This document shows positions 1 to 11,830 of a DNA stretch of 64,000 bases, in pieces. A model generated the notes under the pieces. It had not been told where the DNA came from and did no database searches. It saw nothing but the letters and a program-made list of their open reading frames with translations. This DNA is from Strix aluco. Its lineage: Eukaryota; Chordata; Aves; Strigiformes; Strigidae. The stretch spans positions 8,971,698-9,035,697 of the forward strand of contig NC_133939.1 in NCBI RefSeq assembly GCF_031877795.1, given 5' to 3'. The first letter of the stretch is position 1. The number at the start of each line of letters is the position of its first letter. The translations under genes and the position numbers were made by a program.

Positions 1-3000
1 GACTTGCCAATTTCCTTGTACTCTGCTGACAATCTCATTAATTCTATGAAAAAAAATACATAATCTCTGCTTCTGATTTCTAATTTAATTACATAAAATA
101 ATGTCTTAAATGAAAGGTCCAAACCAGATAACACAAAGAATGTAATTCATCTCACCACTGATAATGAAAAGGCAAACACCTAACAGGTGTTATCTCATTA
201 GTAAATATTAAAATCGAGTGAGAATCTCATTTTCATTTAAAGGACAACAATAAAATGACTAATACAGAGTCAAGCAATCCACTGTGGATTCCATCAGTTG
301 ATTACCTGAATAATGTTGTTTTCTTTATCTTTTTAGAGATTCAACACACTGTTGTGCATAAAATCATTGTGTCTGTGAACACAGAAGAGTACAATCTCCA
401 ACTAAAATTTTATAGGGAAGTAGGTAGGTGGTATCTAATCAGCCAGGAAGGAATTTGGGTAGAAGATCCCTACTCTTGCAAAAAGTGCTGCAAGGTTGCT
501 AAAGAGAACGTGCTGTCAAGACTTGTTCTGTAATTCATTCCAAAGCACATCCAGGAGCATGATGGTAATAGGATGTTAGCTCAGATCTGAGTCATATCTC
601 CTACCAAATCTTCATTTTCTGTGAGACACAAGTATTTTATACAGGTGTCCATCAAGGGGCTATTTTGATGTGATTAAGTGAGATTAACTTAACATGTAAC
701 ATGATTTTATTTAGTGATCCCTCACTATAAAAACCAAGCAAGGTTCATAATACATGTAAAACAAATATTGCTTTTGAAATAACAATTAAAAGCATGTGCC
801 TCTTATGGAGCCCAAAATAAGATCAGTGTCTCTTGCAATTGAAGAGCATGACAAAAACAGCAAGTTTAAAAGCAGAGAGTTACAGCGTTAAGGCTTGGAA
901 TATCAGAGCTGAGAAAATAGTTGGACATTTTCTATTATACTGATTAGAAAACGTAGGGTTACATATACTTTCAGAGTTCCAATCTGCATTCGTAAAAAGG
1001 GATTACAACATTATACACAAATTATAAGGGACAATGCAATAGACTGTCAGCAGTGTTAATTTCCAACATTACAGCTATTTGTCTTTGGTTGGGTTCTTAA
1101 TGCTATTTAAACAAATAGAGTTCTTTCCCCACCCTCCATGTGATTCTTCCTGCTACAAAGAGCCTTTTATTTAAAAAACTCCTCAATGATTACAGAACAC
1201 ATTTATTTATTATTCAGATGGCTCATTTATTAAGAATAAATAATTTAAATATATTTTCTTCTGTTTAATTAACACATTAGCAGTTGCAGCATATATGGAA
1301 AGTAATGTTTATATTTACACTCATTTCTCAGGCTGTTTGTTCTATTCTATGTGACGGCCACCCTACTTATTTATTAAAAGCTCCTGACCTGAATAAGTCT
1401 CTAGAGAAATGCTTGCAAACTTCTAGAGAGGAAATGAAACCCATGGTAGCAGTAGCAAAATGCTACATCATTCTGTTCAGGTCCTCTAACGTTCAAGGCA
1501 AGTTTAAACCCATGGAGCAAAAGAGCAAATAAGCAGGAAGGCCCTAGGCCTAGTTCAAACTTGTTGTAAAGAAGCATAAATTACATCAGTGTCGTTGCTG
1601 CTGCATTTGGCGCACACAAAAACTATTACTTTATATGACTAGAAAAAAGAAATTTTACTTCCATTCTATTGAAAAAGTGGATACTTATTTCTCTACTTGA
1701 TTGCAATACCATACTTTCATGTAGCATATTAAAATGCACGCTCTAGAATGCTTTTAAATGTATTTTCTTCTTTAAAATGGCAGATATGTTCCTCTCCCTT
1801 TTGTTTTCCCAACAGGAAAACACATTGCCATTTTTTTTGGTAATACATACATTTTAAATGTAATCAGATTTAGATTCCTGTGCTGTGTTTATTTTTTTTA
1901 AACTATATAGTAAGTTTAACATTGTTTGAATCATGGTTTTAGGCACCCAATCAGATTATGTGCTTCCCATTTTTGGTGTTATGCAAACATAGAACAATAT
2001 CCTAAAAAAAAGCAATAAAAACCTGCAAACCTGAGACCCTGATCCTATAATGAATGCTATAATGGGGTTTGCTATAGGATCTGCATTATGTATATTTATG
2101 GACTGAAATCTTTTGTATGGATGACAAAGTGATTTTTATAATGTTGAAAAAGAATCTTCTTTCATAATTTCCTTTCTTTTTGATGCTTAAGTTGTTTTTT
2201 AATTAATGGAGTCTAATACCCTTAACAATAGCATAATACACTTTGTACCTGAATATTGCTGCTAAACTGTCTCTTCTTTATTACTTAGGAAAACTGATAT
2301 TCACCATGATATTATTAACTTTTATTCAGAAAACATGATCATCATGATAGTTAAAACTCCCAGCTAAATACCTGATAATCATGAGGTAGGATTGACCATG
2401 ACCTTGGAGCTACCCAGATTTCTTCAGCAAACTCTGTCTGTCAGGGTTAAATCCCCTCCTCCAGCAGTGTCTTGAATCCACCCTGGAGAAATTATGATAA
2501 AAATAATCTTTACATCTCTAGACTCAAATGGATCTTTCTGATTGACTGCCTCTGATGCCAGGTCCATGTCAATAATTCTCAGTGAATGCATGGCTATGAC
2601 CTTTTCCCCCTTGTTTTAGAATTTCTATTTTACAAGACGAATAAAACATGTCAGAACAAAGTGGTCGTTCTAGACACGTGAATGGATGGATCTCAGGTCA
2701 GAGGTAATCCTTCAGCAAAGTCCTGCTTGAGACTAAATAATACATTTCCCTACTGTAATCGTTCTGTCACAAGCGTATAGAAGTGGAAATGGCAAGATAC
2801 ACTCCTTCAATTACACAGTGATTAGGCAGAAAGAGTAAGATGAGTAAAGGATTTTCAACTTGCTTTCTTTAACCCTGGTAAAGGCTGTAGAAGCCAATAG
2901 ACACACCTAGTTGCAAAGCAGCATAAAATGTAGGACTTAATGGCAATTACTTACTTTAAATTTCTCCTTAGTGCTACATCATCATTATTGTTTGCAAATA

Positions 3001-5360
3001 TTTCTATCCATCTACATCCATCACTTGTATAAGACACCACCAGAAGACTGTAGAACACCCAGGCTGTCAAGTCAACAAATAAATACAATCAGGTAAAAGG
3101 AGAACAGTTTTTGATTAAGGTACCACAGCAGAAATTAGTTTTTGATTCTGACACCAATATAATGTTATCTATTGGTGAAGTGTCTTCATCTTTTGTACTT
3201 CAGCTCCCTGCCTGTGGAATGGGGTAACACTTGTCATGTTTCATTTCTGTTATCTGTCTTATTTATTTAGTCTCTAAGTTGGCTGAGAAGAAAGATGCAT
3301 CTTCCTGTACAGCATCTACCTTGCAAACCCACTTTCTAGATACCACCACCAAATCAGTTATATTATGGATTGTTAGTAGTAGGTTAATTCTTAGAAAGCA
3401 ATATTTTCTAATTTTAGCTTCCTCAAATTCTTGCTAGTTCACTGTATGAAAATACTCTCCTCTGAATTTTGTTGCTGTGTTTATATGTACACTATTTTAA
3501 TGTTAGCCCATAGGTCTATTTCTAACCTTTCAGCAAGTGGGATATTGCATTACAGACTTCTGTTGCTGCTTGTTACATAGCTACTCTTTTTTTTTTTTTT
3601 TTTTTTTAAACCAACAAACTAATATCCTATAGATCTTAAAGTTCCTTCTATGTCTTTGCAGTCTTTTGCAGTCTGACTGCTATAATTATGGACAATTTTG
3701 GCCAGGACCACATGGATTTACCCTGTAATTTCCATTCATGTTGATAGTTAAACCTCTCTGTACTACATTTAATATTTGCCCCCAGGTGATGGACACTTGG
3801 GCACTCAGCACAGCAGTGCACCTTTTAAAAAAAAAATCAGCTGCAGTGTACATGGCTGGTTTCACAAGACAGGTAGTGGTGTGCTCCCAGCTGAGTATCA
3901 GGAAGCACGGTCAAGCCTTGTATCGTGCACTGAAAGTGCTTTTGAGCTGTTTGCAGGAAACCCTTACTGTGCATACATAGCAAACATTGTTTTGGAACAT
4001 TTAACACTTTGGGGATGGAGGAGTTTCCTCCTGACTAACAGAAGTGACATGATAGCTGAACTCATCAAAAAATCCTGTTCTGCACAAACATGAGAAACAA
4101 CTGAATGCTGGCAAAAAATATTCTTTCTGTGCATAGTTGTCAGGTATGCCAAATTATTTTACTGCTGATTTTCCCTAATTTTTCTTTATGCCTGTTCCAT
4201 TCTAGCTCACAATAGAGATTACAGGAAAGCAGATTCCATAACTAATTAGATGAGCAACAATAAAGAGCATTAGAAGTCTGTCCCAACTGGTGTAACTTGA
4301 AAATTTTTTGTCTGGATGAAGTGGAAGAGTAAATGTGTATTTCCAGTCTCATTCTCTAGCAGATGAAGTGTTACATCTTAAGTTTGGAAAAGGGCTCGAG
4401 GAGTTCTCACTGTGTCCCATCCTCCTTTTTCTGTGTATGTGGTTGGAAGGAGGAGGAGGGAATCTAACCTTCCATCTACTCAAAGTGATTTGCTCAGTGA
4501 ATCATGCTTCTAGCAATGCATATAGAAAAAGGTAATGGAAAGGCATAATGGTAAAGACCCAAACTGAAAATATTTTACCCAATGATTGTGATGTCTTCTA
4601 AGTGTTACATGGGGTTATGTAGAATGGACCCTAGTCTTGCTCTTTGGTACCTATTACTCAACTAACACTCCTACCATTTCATTAAAGCAGCCTGAACTTG
4701 TCCTCTCTCAGAATGGCAACCCTCACAAAGTCAAGTGATTAACAAGCAGATGTTAGAGCCGCAATTCTGCTGTACTTGCTTTGCAGAGCTAGGTGGCTTG
4801 GATGAGCAATTTATGGGATAGAGCACAAGTAAGACAACACCTGAAGCAGGGAGGGGACCCTGCAATAATTCCTTGTAGCTCTTACAGCCCGTATGTAGCT
4901 GCAATCTTACAACTAGTATAGCTTATACTCTTACAGTGAGTGTGCTCACATTTGTCTGTGCTTTCCCTCCAGCATCTCTCAGACACCTGCAGTCCTGAAT
5001 ATGAGTCTCACCTGGGTGTAATTTTGGACACCCCACCACACAGCTTTCCTTGCCTGCACAGCCCCCTCCCGCACCCCTCCCAGCTTTGCCAGGCCACTCG
5101 CCATCTCTGGGGGTTGAAGTCTTGCCTGGTTCCCGTTCATTCCTTCACTTTACCAAAACCAATTGGTAATTTGTCCTCTTCCTCCAACAAAATCACTTCA
5201 CATTCTCCTCCCAAGCTTTCTTCCTACCTCGGGTTTCCGAGGTTTCCTATTTCTCCTCCAAATTGACTAAACTGTTGCTTCATCTTCTCGGACTGTTCCC
5301 TTCTTCCAGGCACCACCTCTTCCTGCCCTGGTGCCCTTTGCATCCTTCACCAAAGCCTCT
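1..5360. other. AT-rich upstream region, no supported gene
   Basis: I see no gene here. The open frames are short (under about 110 codons), have low-complexity or random-looking composition and no recognisable domain, and lie on both strands. There is a 21-base T run at 3587-3607. Base composition shifts from AT-rich to C-rich from about 4940 onward as the CpG island is approached. If the gene starting near 5.6 kb is real, this is its 5' flank. Enhancers cannot be excluded by eye. Confidence 0.6.
5158..5167. promoter_or_regulatory. Palindromic CCAAT element upstream of CpG island
   Basis: ACCAATTGGT is a perfect 10-base palindrome, so a CCAAT core (the NF-Y type) is readable on both strands. 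It lies roughly 430 bases before the CRE-like site, farther out than most functional CCAAT boxes. It may therefore be distal or incidental. Confidence 0.25.
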
Positions 5361-5457
5361 TCCTCGCCGTCCCCCCTCTCCCACCGCCGGCCCTTCCCCA
5401 CCTCCTCCCTCTCTGCGCCCTTCCTGCTCCCCCGCCCCGCCCGCGCGGGGACAGGCG

Positions 5458-5477
5458 GCACCTGCACGAGCAGGTGC
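5458..5477. promoter_or_regulatory. Inverted pair of CACCTG/CAGGTG E-boxes
   Basis: GCACCTGC (5458-5465) and GCAGGTGC (5470-5477) form a perfect 8-base inverted repeat around the 4-base spacer ACGA. Each arm contains an E-box of the CAGGTG class, bound by Snail/ZEB repressors or E-proteins. It sits in the CpG island about 300 bases before the candidate start codon. Binding is an inference from the motif alone. Confidence 0.4.
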
Positions 5478-5588
5478 GCGAGCCCGCCCCTCCCCTCAGA
5501 GCCGGGCCCGGCGGCGGCGGCGCTGCCCCCTCGGCAGAGCCCGGCGCCCCCCGCCTCCGCTCATGAATATTCACACCTCCCCTCCCCG

Positions 5589-5596
5589 TGACGTCG
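5589..5596 (+). promoter_or_regulatory. CRE-like site (TGACGTCG)
   Basis: TGACGTCG differs from the full cAMP-response element by one base at the end and keeps the core ACGTC. It lies in the CpG island about 180 bases before the candidate ATG, a typical position for a CREB/ATF site in a TATA-less promoter. A GC box (GGGGCGGGC) follows at about 5607. Confidence 0.4.
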
Positions 5597-5770
5597 CCGC
5601 GGTCCCGGGGCGGGCACCGGAGCCGCCCCGGTGCTGGCAGTGAGGGCGAATGACGGCGCGGCGGCAGCCTGCTCGCTCCCGCCCGCCCGCCGCCTCGCCC
5701 CGCAGACAGCCGCCGGGAGCCGCCGCGCAGGGCGGCGTGTCGCGCGCGGAGGGCCGGCGCCGCGGCGGGG

Positions 5771-5880
5771 ATGCGGCGGTGCTGCTGCAGCTGCTGCTGC
5801 TGGGGGCCGGCGGCGGTGCTGCTGCTGGTGCTGCTGGGACCGGAGCCGGGGCTGGGCAGCCTGCTCGCCGCCAAAGGCAG
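5771..5880 (+). CDS. Candidate first coding exon: signal-peptide start, gene not identified
   Basis: The frame opening at ATG 5771 reads MRRCCCSCCCW, then a hydrophobic core (AAVLLLVLL), then GPEPGLGSLLAAKG. That is a plausible secretory signal peptide or N-terminal membrane anchor. The ATG has G at -3. The exon would end in AAAGGCAG before GTACCG (donor at 5881), leaving two bases of a split codon. Without splicing the frame stops at TAG 5927-5929 after 52 codons, so splicing is needed for a real protein. The position within the CpG island, downstream of CRE and GC boxes, fits a first exon followed by a very long first intron. The donor lacks the favoured G at +5. Two CTG-rich tracts (5780-5803 and 5817-5836) are read as cysteine and leucine respectively. 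In the frame of the upstream ATG at 5650 the first tract would instead read VLLQLLLLG, so the true frame is uncertain. The protein would act in the secretory pathway or at the membrane. I do not recognise the family. Confidence 0.5.
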
Positions 5881-6479
5881 GTACCGCGGGCGGCGGCCCC
5901 GGGGCGGGCGGGAGCGCGCAAGTACTTAGGCGGCGGGGCGGTGGGGGGGACGGCGGTGCCCCGGCTCGGGTCGGGGGGAGCGGGTCCGGGCGGCCGCTCT
6001 GCCGCGGGGTCTGAGGGGAGCGGTCACCCCGCGGCGGGGGGCGCGCCCCTCCCGGAGAGGCGGCGAAGCAGAAAGTTTGGGGGGGGGGGGCGGACGAGCG
6101 GGAGGGGGCGTGGGGCCACGGCGCTGGCGGCTGCGCCCCGGCCGCTTCCTCGGCGGGTTCCCGGCAACTCGTTGCCCGCTACTTTTTCGGGCGTGCCCGG
6201 TGGCGGCGGGGAGGGGGCCGCTGGAAGCGGCTGAGCTGAGCGGGCGGGGCCGCTCCGGGAGTCCGGCGCGGGTGGGAGCCGCGGCTTGGCAGGTCGCGCG
6301 TGGGTCGGGGTCTCCTGCTTAAAGGGAAACGGTCCGGGAGGGCTGGAAGGAGGGAGGCGGGAGCAGGCGACGGCGGCTGTGAAGTTTTGTGGGAGGCCGT
6401 GGCATCAGGCCACCGGAGCGTCCGCGCCCCGCTTCCCCGCTAGCCCCGCCGCTTGGGCAGAGGCGCGGGCTGCCTCGGA

Positions 6480-6530
6480 GATGCCGAAAACTCGCCGTTC
6501 CGCGGGGATGCCGAAAACTCGCCGTTCCGC
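6480..6530. repeat. 27-base tandem duplication in CpG island
   Basis: GATGCCGAAAACTCGCCGTT(CCGC) occurs at 6480-6503 and again at 6507-6530, a period of 27 bases with at least 24 identical bases. It is probably a recent local slippage or duplication. It lies after the candidate exon 1 donor, hence in the intron. Confidence 0.85.
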
Positions 6531-6610
6531 AGCGCTGCCCCCCGCGGCGGGGCCCGGCACCCCCGCGCCTCCAGCGCGCCCGCCGCCCGCTCGGAAGGGC
6601 TCTGGGCTCC

Positions 6611-9600
6611 CAGGTGTCAGGGTCGTCTGTCCTTTGGTTTTCTTTTTCTTTGGTATTGTTTTCTTGCAGGTCTGGTCTGACTTTCTAGCCCCGAGTTTTA
6701 AAAACTTAGTTTTGAGAACTCTGTCTCAGTTTGGTTTAGATTACCTAAAAGCAGTTCTAATCTTCTTACTTTTATAGGAAGCTTTGCCTTTTATTGTGCG
6801 TGTGTGTGTGGGAGACAAGGGAGGACTTGAGTGTTTGGTTCTTTTTCGTTTGTTTGTTTTCTTAAAAAAATAACTGCATGAGTCCTAACTGTGAGAGGAA
6901 ACTGATTCTTTCCAGCAAACATTGCCTTAACTTTCTTTAGATTAACCGTATGAATAGCAGAAAGTAACTATAGGAAATTGCTACTTCTGTTACTAACCCA
7001 CCCTGTACCTTGAGGTCCTGGTGGGATACAATGTTTTCCGGGCAGATTAACTGTGTGATACAACAAATAACGTGGAACATTTTGATGGAGGGGAATTATT
7101 TTCTACCTGTTTACTTTCTCATGTATTTTAACATAATTATCTCCTTTGTATGGATCTTTTCTTTAGACAAGCATGCGAGTTTTTAGTTGGTGGGAGATGT
7201 CTTTTTAAATGCTGCAGGAGTTCATCAGACAAATCGGAGTTGTTTTCTTGGGTTCCACTTTGTGTTTGACCGCTGGAGGGCTGCAAAGAGCATTTTTGGA
7301 TAACTAGCCACAATTTACCAGTATTTAGTATTTAAAAATAGACATTTTAAGGGTACTTATATTGATATTGAAGTACTTTAAGTTTTCACGTAATATTTTA
7401 TATACCTTGTTTCTTAAAATTAGATATCATCAGAGACCATAATACAGGATTAATAAATGAAATTACATATCTTGGCACTGTATGAAGTTGATATCTGATA
7501 TACTCTGTAGACTCTTCCTTCCCTCCCCACCTCTCCCCAGCATTTTGTGGGTATCACACACACACACACACTTGAGAAACTTGGTACTGTAACCATAAAC
7601 TTGACTTTTAGCTTGAAGGTGGGTGCTTTCTGTCTGGAGATGCAGGTAGATGTATGTACAAAGCTTCAGGTGCTTTAAGCATCCTGTTATAGAGAGTAGC
7701 AAGGACAATCTAAGATAATGATTCCAAATCTCATCTTATCTCATCTACCTTGCTGCACTCTGCTGCTTCTCATTTCAAAAACAAAACCAATGCCCCCCTC
7801 CTTTCTCCACATGTTTTTGGGGTTGGGGAGAAGGCTTACAGAAACAGTCCTGGCTCTCGCCATTCACTCAGAAAATAACAATTTATTTCACAAAATATCT
7901 CCGGACTGAAAAAAATTGTTTACTCTCCATAGAAAAGAAAAAAACAAGACTCTCTAAAGTTTTTCCATGGAAAAACAAACATAAGAGGTATTGTCATAAT
8001 GTTTAGTAGGTGGTCAGTTACAGAACTTAATCTGTGTATTAAATATTCATATACAATTTATGGCTTTGTTAGCTTTCTAGCAGGTTGTTGACCCTGGGAT
8101 CTTTATCATAGGTTCCAATAAAATCACCGTTTTGGACAGAAAAATGGTTTCTTTAAAGTATTTTCAGACAGCTTTGTTCAATAAGACGAAGGGGCACACT
8201 TTTTGCATTATTGGAATTGCATTAATGATGTCTGGAAAGTGAACTGTCTCTCAAGGTTCTCAGTTATGTAAAATAGAATGTGCAGAACGGTAAGAATATT
8301 ATTTTTTTTTTTAGCACATTCAAAATTTATAGGTGCATGTGGTTGCAGATAGGGAGAAATACTACCTGCAGCATTTCACTTTTTCTTCCTGTTTCTTCTT
8401 AAATCTATGCATAAGGCTGATCTCTTAAATTATTTACTATCTTATTCTAGTATGCGTTATTAAACTACTCAGTGAAGTCCTAAAAAGGTTGCTATATCCA
8501 AATTCCTTGTGAGACCCAATTAGTCAACTTTTCTACTATGACTGTATTTGAACTTCATCATTAACATAAACATCATTTTAATCTCAATTTTTAAGTACAG
8601 CTGAAAGCATCTTGATCTGAATAAGAATATTTGATTACAATTAAATTAATTACATGGGCAAAACTTGAAGTCTTAGTCATTCAGGACATTTCCAAATCAA
8701 TGGAACATTCAGTCCCACTTGGCAAGTCTATTATGTGAATACATCTGATATGACTATCAGCAGTAGAAAAACAACTAACCCAGGGAGACAGAGCCAGCAT
8801 AGTCTGCATAAAAGAAAGCTTAAAGCCTGGGGGGAAGAAATTGAAGGAAAATCTTTGAGAACATGCTAGACAAATCCAAGTGTCTGAATTTTTCTGTATA
8901 ATGCTATGGTTTCTTGTAAACTTTTTTTTTACAGTAAATAATCATGAAATACTTTTCCATATCAGTTCAAAGGAGAGAGATAAAAATAAGAACCTTCTCT
9001 TCATCTTCATTCAAAATACATGAGAGGTAACGTTTGGTGCACTGCTTAGATCAGAAGATGGGGGATGGTGCTCACCAAGAAACCCTGGAAAACACATGTA
9101 AATGGCTTCATATTTCTATTTTCTCATCAGTAAATGGAGATAGGAATATTCTTTTTTCACGAATACTCTTTTTTAAGTGTTGATTGAAAAGTAATTCATG
9201 AAAACTGACTCTTCTGTCTCATAGGATAAAAGATTCATCTGATTATGAAGTCTGGGTGTCAAGATAATGAAATGATTCAGAGGTCTCAAAAGACAAAAAT
9301 CAGAGTATTTGATAACTGCTTTGGTATTCAGGTATTTCAGTATCAAAGACTGACAACTATATTTAAGTTGTCATTACGAAGCTAGAGAACGTTTGCCAGC
9401 TGTAATCATATTGTTACCAATTTTAATTGCGTTATTTGGAAGGCTACCAGAACTGGGAACCTAAGAGCTTCAGAGCTTTCAAAGCATATTTCAACTGTAA
9501 GCAAAGCATGTGCCACTTAAAGAACACCCTGCAAGGTATGTCTTTTGTCACCAAACAATAAGTGTCATAAGAGCAGTGCGGAGTCATAGTTTTGTTGGCT

Positions 9601-11059
9601 TTTTTTTTTTTTTTCTTGAAGTTCAAATTCAGTATCTCTATCTGGATAGACCTTCTCACAGCCAAACTGTACACTTGAAAGTGGCCTCAGTTTTCTTTTT
9701 TCACCCTTTAAATATTTGGAAAAGTGTGTGAAAGCTGATTAGAAGCTCTCAGAGGCACTGTCACCTTGTTCTGATTGTTTACTCTTTAACTGAAAACTTC
9801 TGTTGATGATCCAGTACTCCTCTGCATCCCTTAGGTGTTAAAAAAACAGAGTGCAAGTTACTGGTTTTATATAGTTATAGTTTGGTGTGTGTTACGAAAC
9901 AATGTTATTACTAGGGCTCTTGCAAATGTTCATGACTATGTTATTTAATATCTGATAAAAATGTTAGAGGGTAAATTTTCTCCTACACTTTTGTGTATCA
10001 GAGTTTCTATGTCAGATTAATAGGACAGTTTGGAAAAATAACTCCAAACCTCTAATTCCAGCTTCAGATACAGTTCCTTTCCTCCCTTTGTACGGATATT
10101 CTTGGCCTCCTCTTGGTCCTCATTTTGACTTAGTTGCCTCAAAGTGGTTTGTTTCTGTTCCTTTTATTTCCAAGAAAGGCGGCAAATAGCTTGCCTGGCT
10201 CCTATAGAGTGTGAGCGGTGTAGCTAGCACTTCATTTAGTAGAGAGAGCTTCCCTACTGTGAAATAAGTAATGGGAAAATGAAAGATAAAATGCATTGTT
10301 TCTATAGCATTAGCTAATTACTAATGTCAAGTGTAGTTCCCTGTTGTCCATAGCCTATTTTTGCAAATATGGCAAATAATCAAGTCCTGATACTTAAAAC
10401 ATGTTTAATGTTACTTATTGTTGTGTAAGTGTAATTTTAAAAGACAAATTTTAAAACCCAGTAGAAGTGAGATTTGGCCTGGCTCAAATTTACAGTTTTT
10501 TTGTGACCATAAACTAAGTATAGCTCTTCTCGGAGACTTTTTTTTTCCCCCCCTCTGGTATCCTTAAAAAAGAGCAGTCTGAAAATAACAGGTAGGGGAT
10601 ACGTACAAAAGGATCCTGGACTTAACTGTGGTTTTCCTAGTGATTGTCCTCAAATGGCAGTTTCTCAATCTCTCTAATATCTTATCACTTTTGATCTATT
10701 AAACAAAATCTAACAGAAAAAAAAAATCTTTAAAACAGTTGCAATCAATTTTCACAGGATACTTTAGAGGACAGTAACAGTTGAAAGGTAAATTCCTTGT
10801 TCAAGGTTCAGCTGGAGAAAAATCTTTGGTTTTGGATGTTGCACTTGAAGTAGAATTTGGACCTGCTGGAGTTGGTTCCAACAGAGAACAGTGAGATTGG
10901 TAAGTTTAGAAAAACTGACCTGACATGCTGAAGGAGTTGTGGTTAACTGAAGAGGAATTGAGGAACATGCAAACAGTTTTCAGGAATATAAAAAGCTCCT
11001 GCAAAGCAGAGAGGAAATCATGCGCTCCATGCTCTTTGTGCGTAGGACCAGAAGTAAAG
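6611..11059. other. Intronic or intergenic AT-rich sequence
   Basis: No gene is supported. A strong acceptor-like pyrimidine tract ends in CAG at 6667-6669. A short GT-rich stretch is at 6795-6810, a (CA)8 tract at 7555-7571 and a 15-base T run at 9600-9614. The open frames are short and unrecognisable. Under the gene model this is the 5' part of intron 1. Confidence 0.55.
7555..7571. repeat. (CA)8 microsatellite
   Basis: An uninterrupted CA dinucleotide run of eight and a half units. It may be polymorphic. No function is implied. Confidence 0.9.
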
Positions 11060-11245
11060 AGCAACAGGAAAGATTCAGGGTAGACTTTAGGAAAAGCTTC
11101 TCTTATATTTTAGTGCCTTTAACTGGAGAGCCGTAAGAAGTAGTTGGAACAATGTTAGCACATATAATAGACTAGACTTTTTGGTAGGGAGGAGAATGGA
11201 TGCAGTGACCTCCTAAAGTAATCCCAAAACCTGAGCTTCAAACTA
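11060..11245 (+). mobile_element. Degraded CR1-like LINE 3' tail
   Basis: The order of motifs follows a CR1 3' end: AGATTCAGGGTAGACTTTAG then GGAAAAGCTTCTCTTAT, later GGATGCAGTGACCTCCTAAA and a following CCAAAACCTGAGCTTC. These resemble the avian CR1 segments for the end of ORF2 and the 'gatgacctcctgaggtccc' tail, with heavy divergence. It is an old, immobile fragment on the + strand. The assignment rests on remembered consensus motifs, not an alignment. Confidence 0.4.
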
Positions 11246-11638
11246 CGCAGAAAACATTGCAATGATTTTGCTACTGGAGAAAGAAAACAATTGGAGGCAA
11301 TATGGACATTTTATTAAATGTTTTATCACCCAAGATGCTTCTTCAGGCACCTTGTACCATTCCTTGGCCTCTCTACGGATGCTGTCTGCAGACTAGCAGC
11401 TCTCCTTCAGTGGCAGCTGCTGCAGCCGTCCCTCTTCAGGATATTCCCATGCTCATTTGTGTGTTCTTCTAGATAAACCCCTTCTGTCCTCAGAAGGTAC
11501 AGTGTCTGACAACTGTGTGAAGTAGTATCTCCTGCTGTTCTCTAGAGTAGTCCACTGAATCACAGTCTAGAAACAGGTGTTTGAATCAAACATATGGGTT
11601 GTTCACATCTTTGATACCAAACAAACAGGCAACTTTAT

Positions 11639-11643
11639 TCAGC
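11639..11643. repeat. Target-site duplication, left copy (TCAGC)
   Basis: TCAGC directly precedes the TG of the solo LTR and is repeated exactly at 12724-12728 after its terminal CA. This marks the integration site. Confidence 0.8.
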
Positions 11644-11821
11644 TGTATTGGGTTTGTGTGGCAAGGTTTTGTAGTGGGGGAGATACAGGGGTGGCTTCTG
11701 TGAGAAGCTGCTGGAAGCTTCCCCCATGTCCCACAGAGCCAATGCCAGCCAGCTCCAGGATGGACCTGCCACTGGCCAAAGCCGAAACCGTCAGTGATGG
11801 CGGTAGCACCTCTGGGATAAC

Positions 11822-11830
11822 GTATTTAAG
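11822..11830 (+). promoter_or_regulatory. LTR TATA-like box
   Basis: GTATTTAAG sits about 180 bases into the LTR, followed by a purine-rich AAGGGGGGAAAAAAA stretch. This is the expected place for the U3 core promoter. Whether it still works is unknown. Confidence 0.5.

Larger units (their letters stand above)
5360..6610. promoter_or_regulatory. CpG-island promoter
   Basis: This roughly 1.25 kb block is extremely GC-rich and dense in CpG, in sharp contrast with the AT-rich sequence on both sides. It contains many GC-box-like motifs (for example CCCCGCCCC near 5430 and GGGGCGGGC near 5607). CpG islands of this sort mark constitutive or developmental promoters in vertebrates. No clear TATA box is seen, so dispersed initiation is expected, probably between about 5590 and 5770. 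Long open frames on all strands here come from the scarcity of AT-rich stop codons and are not evidence of coding. The candidate first exon at 5771-5880 lies inside the island. Confidence 0.85.

Noticed and set aside
3190..3235. Resemblance to a MIR/L2-type tail (CTTCAGCTCCCTGCCTGTGG followed by AATGGGGTAA)
   Set aside because: The match to the remembered tail is short and diverged. A profile search would be needed, so it is not listed as an element.
5347..6777. Long open frames on both strands through the CpG island (up to 194 codons)
   Set aside because: Their Ala/Gly/Pro/Arg-rich composition follows from very high GC and few stop codons. They overlap each other in many frames and have no domain. 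Only the signal-peptide frame at 5771 was kept.
9115..9155. Second MIR/L2-like stretch (TTTTCTCATCAGTAAATGGA then GATAGGAATA)
   Set aside because: Similar reasoning: a suggestive core only, with no supporting flank.
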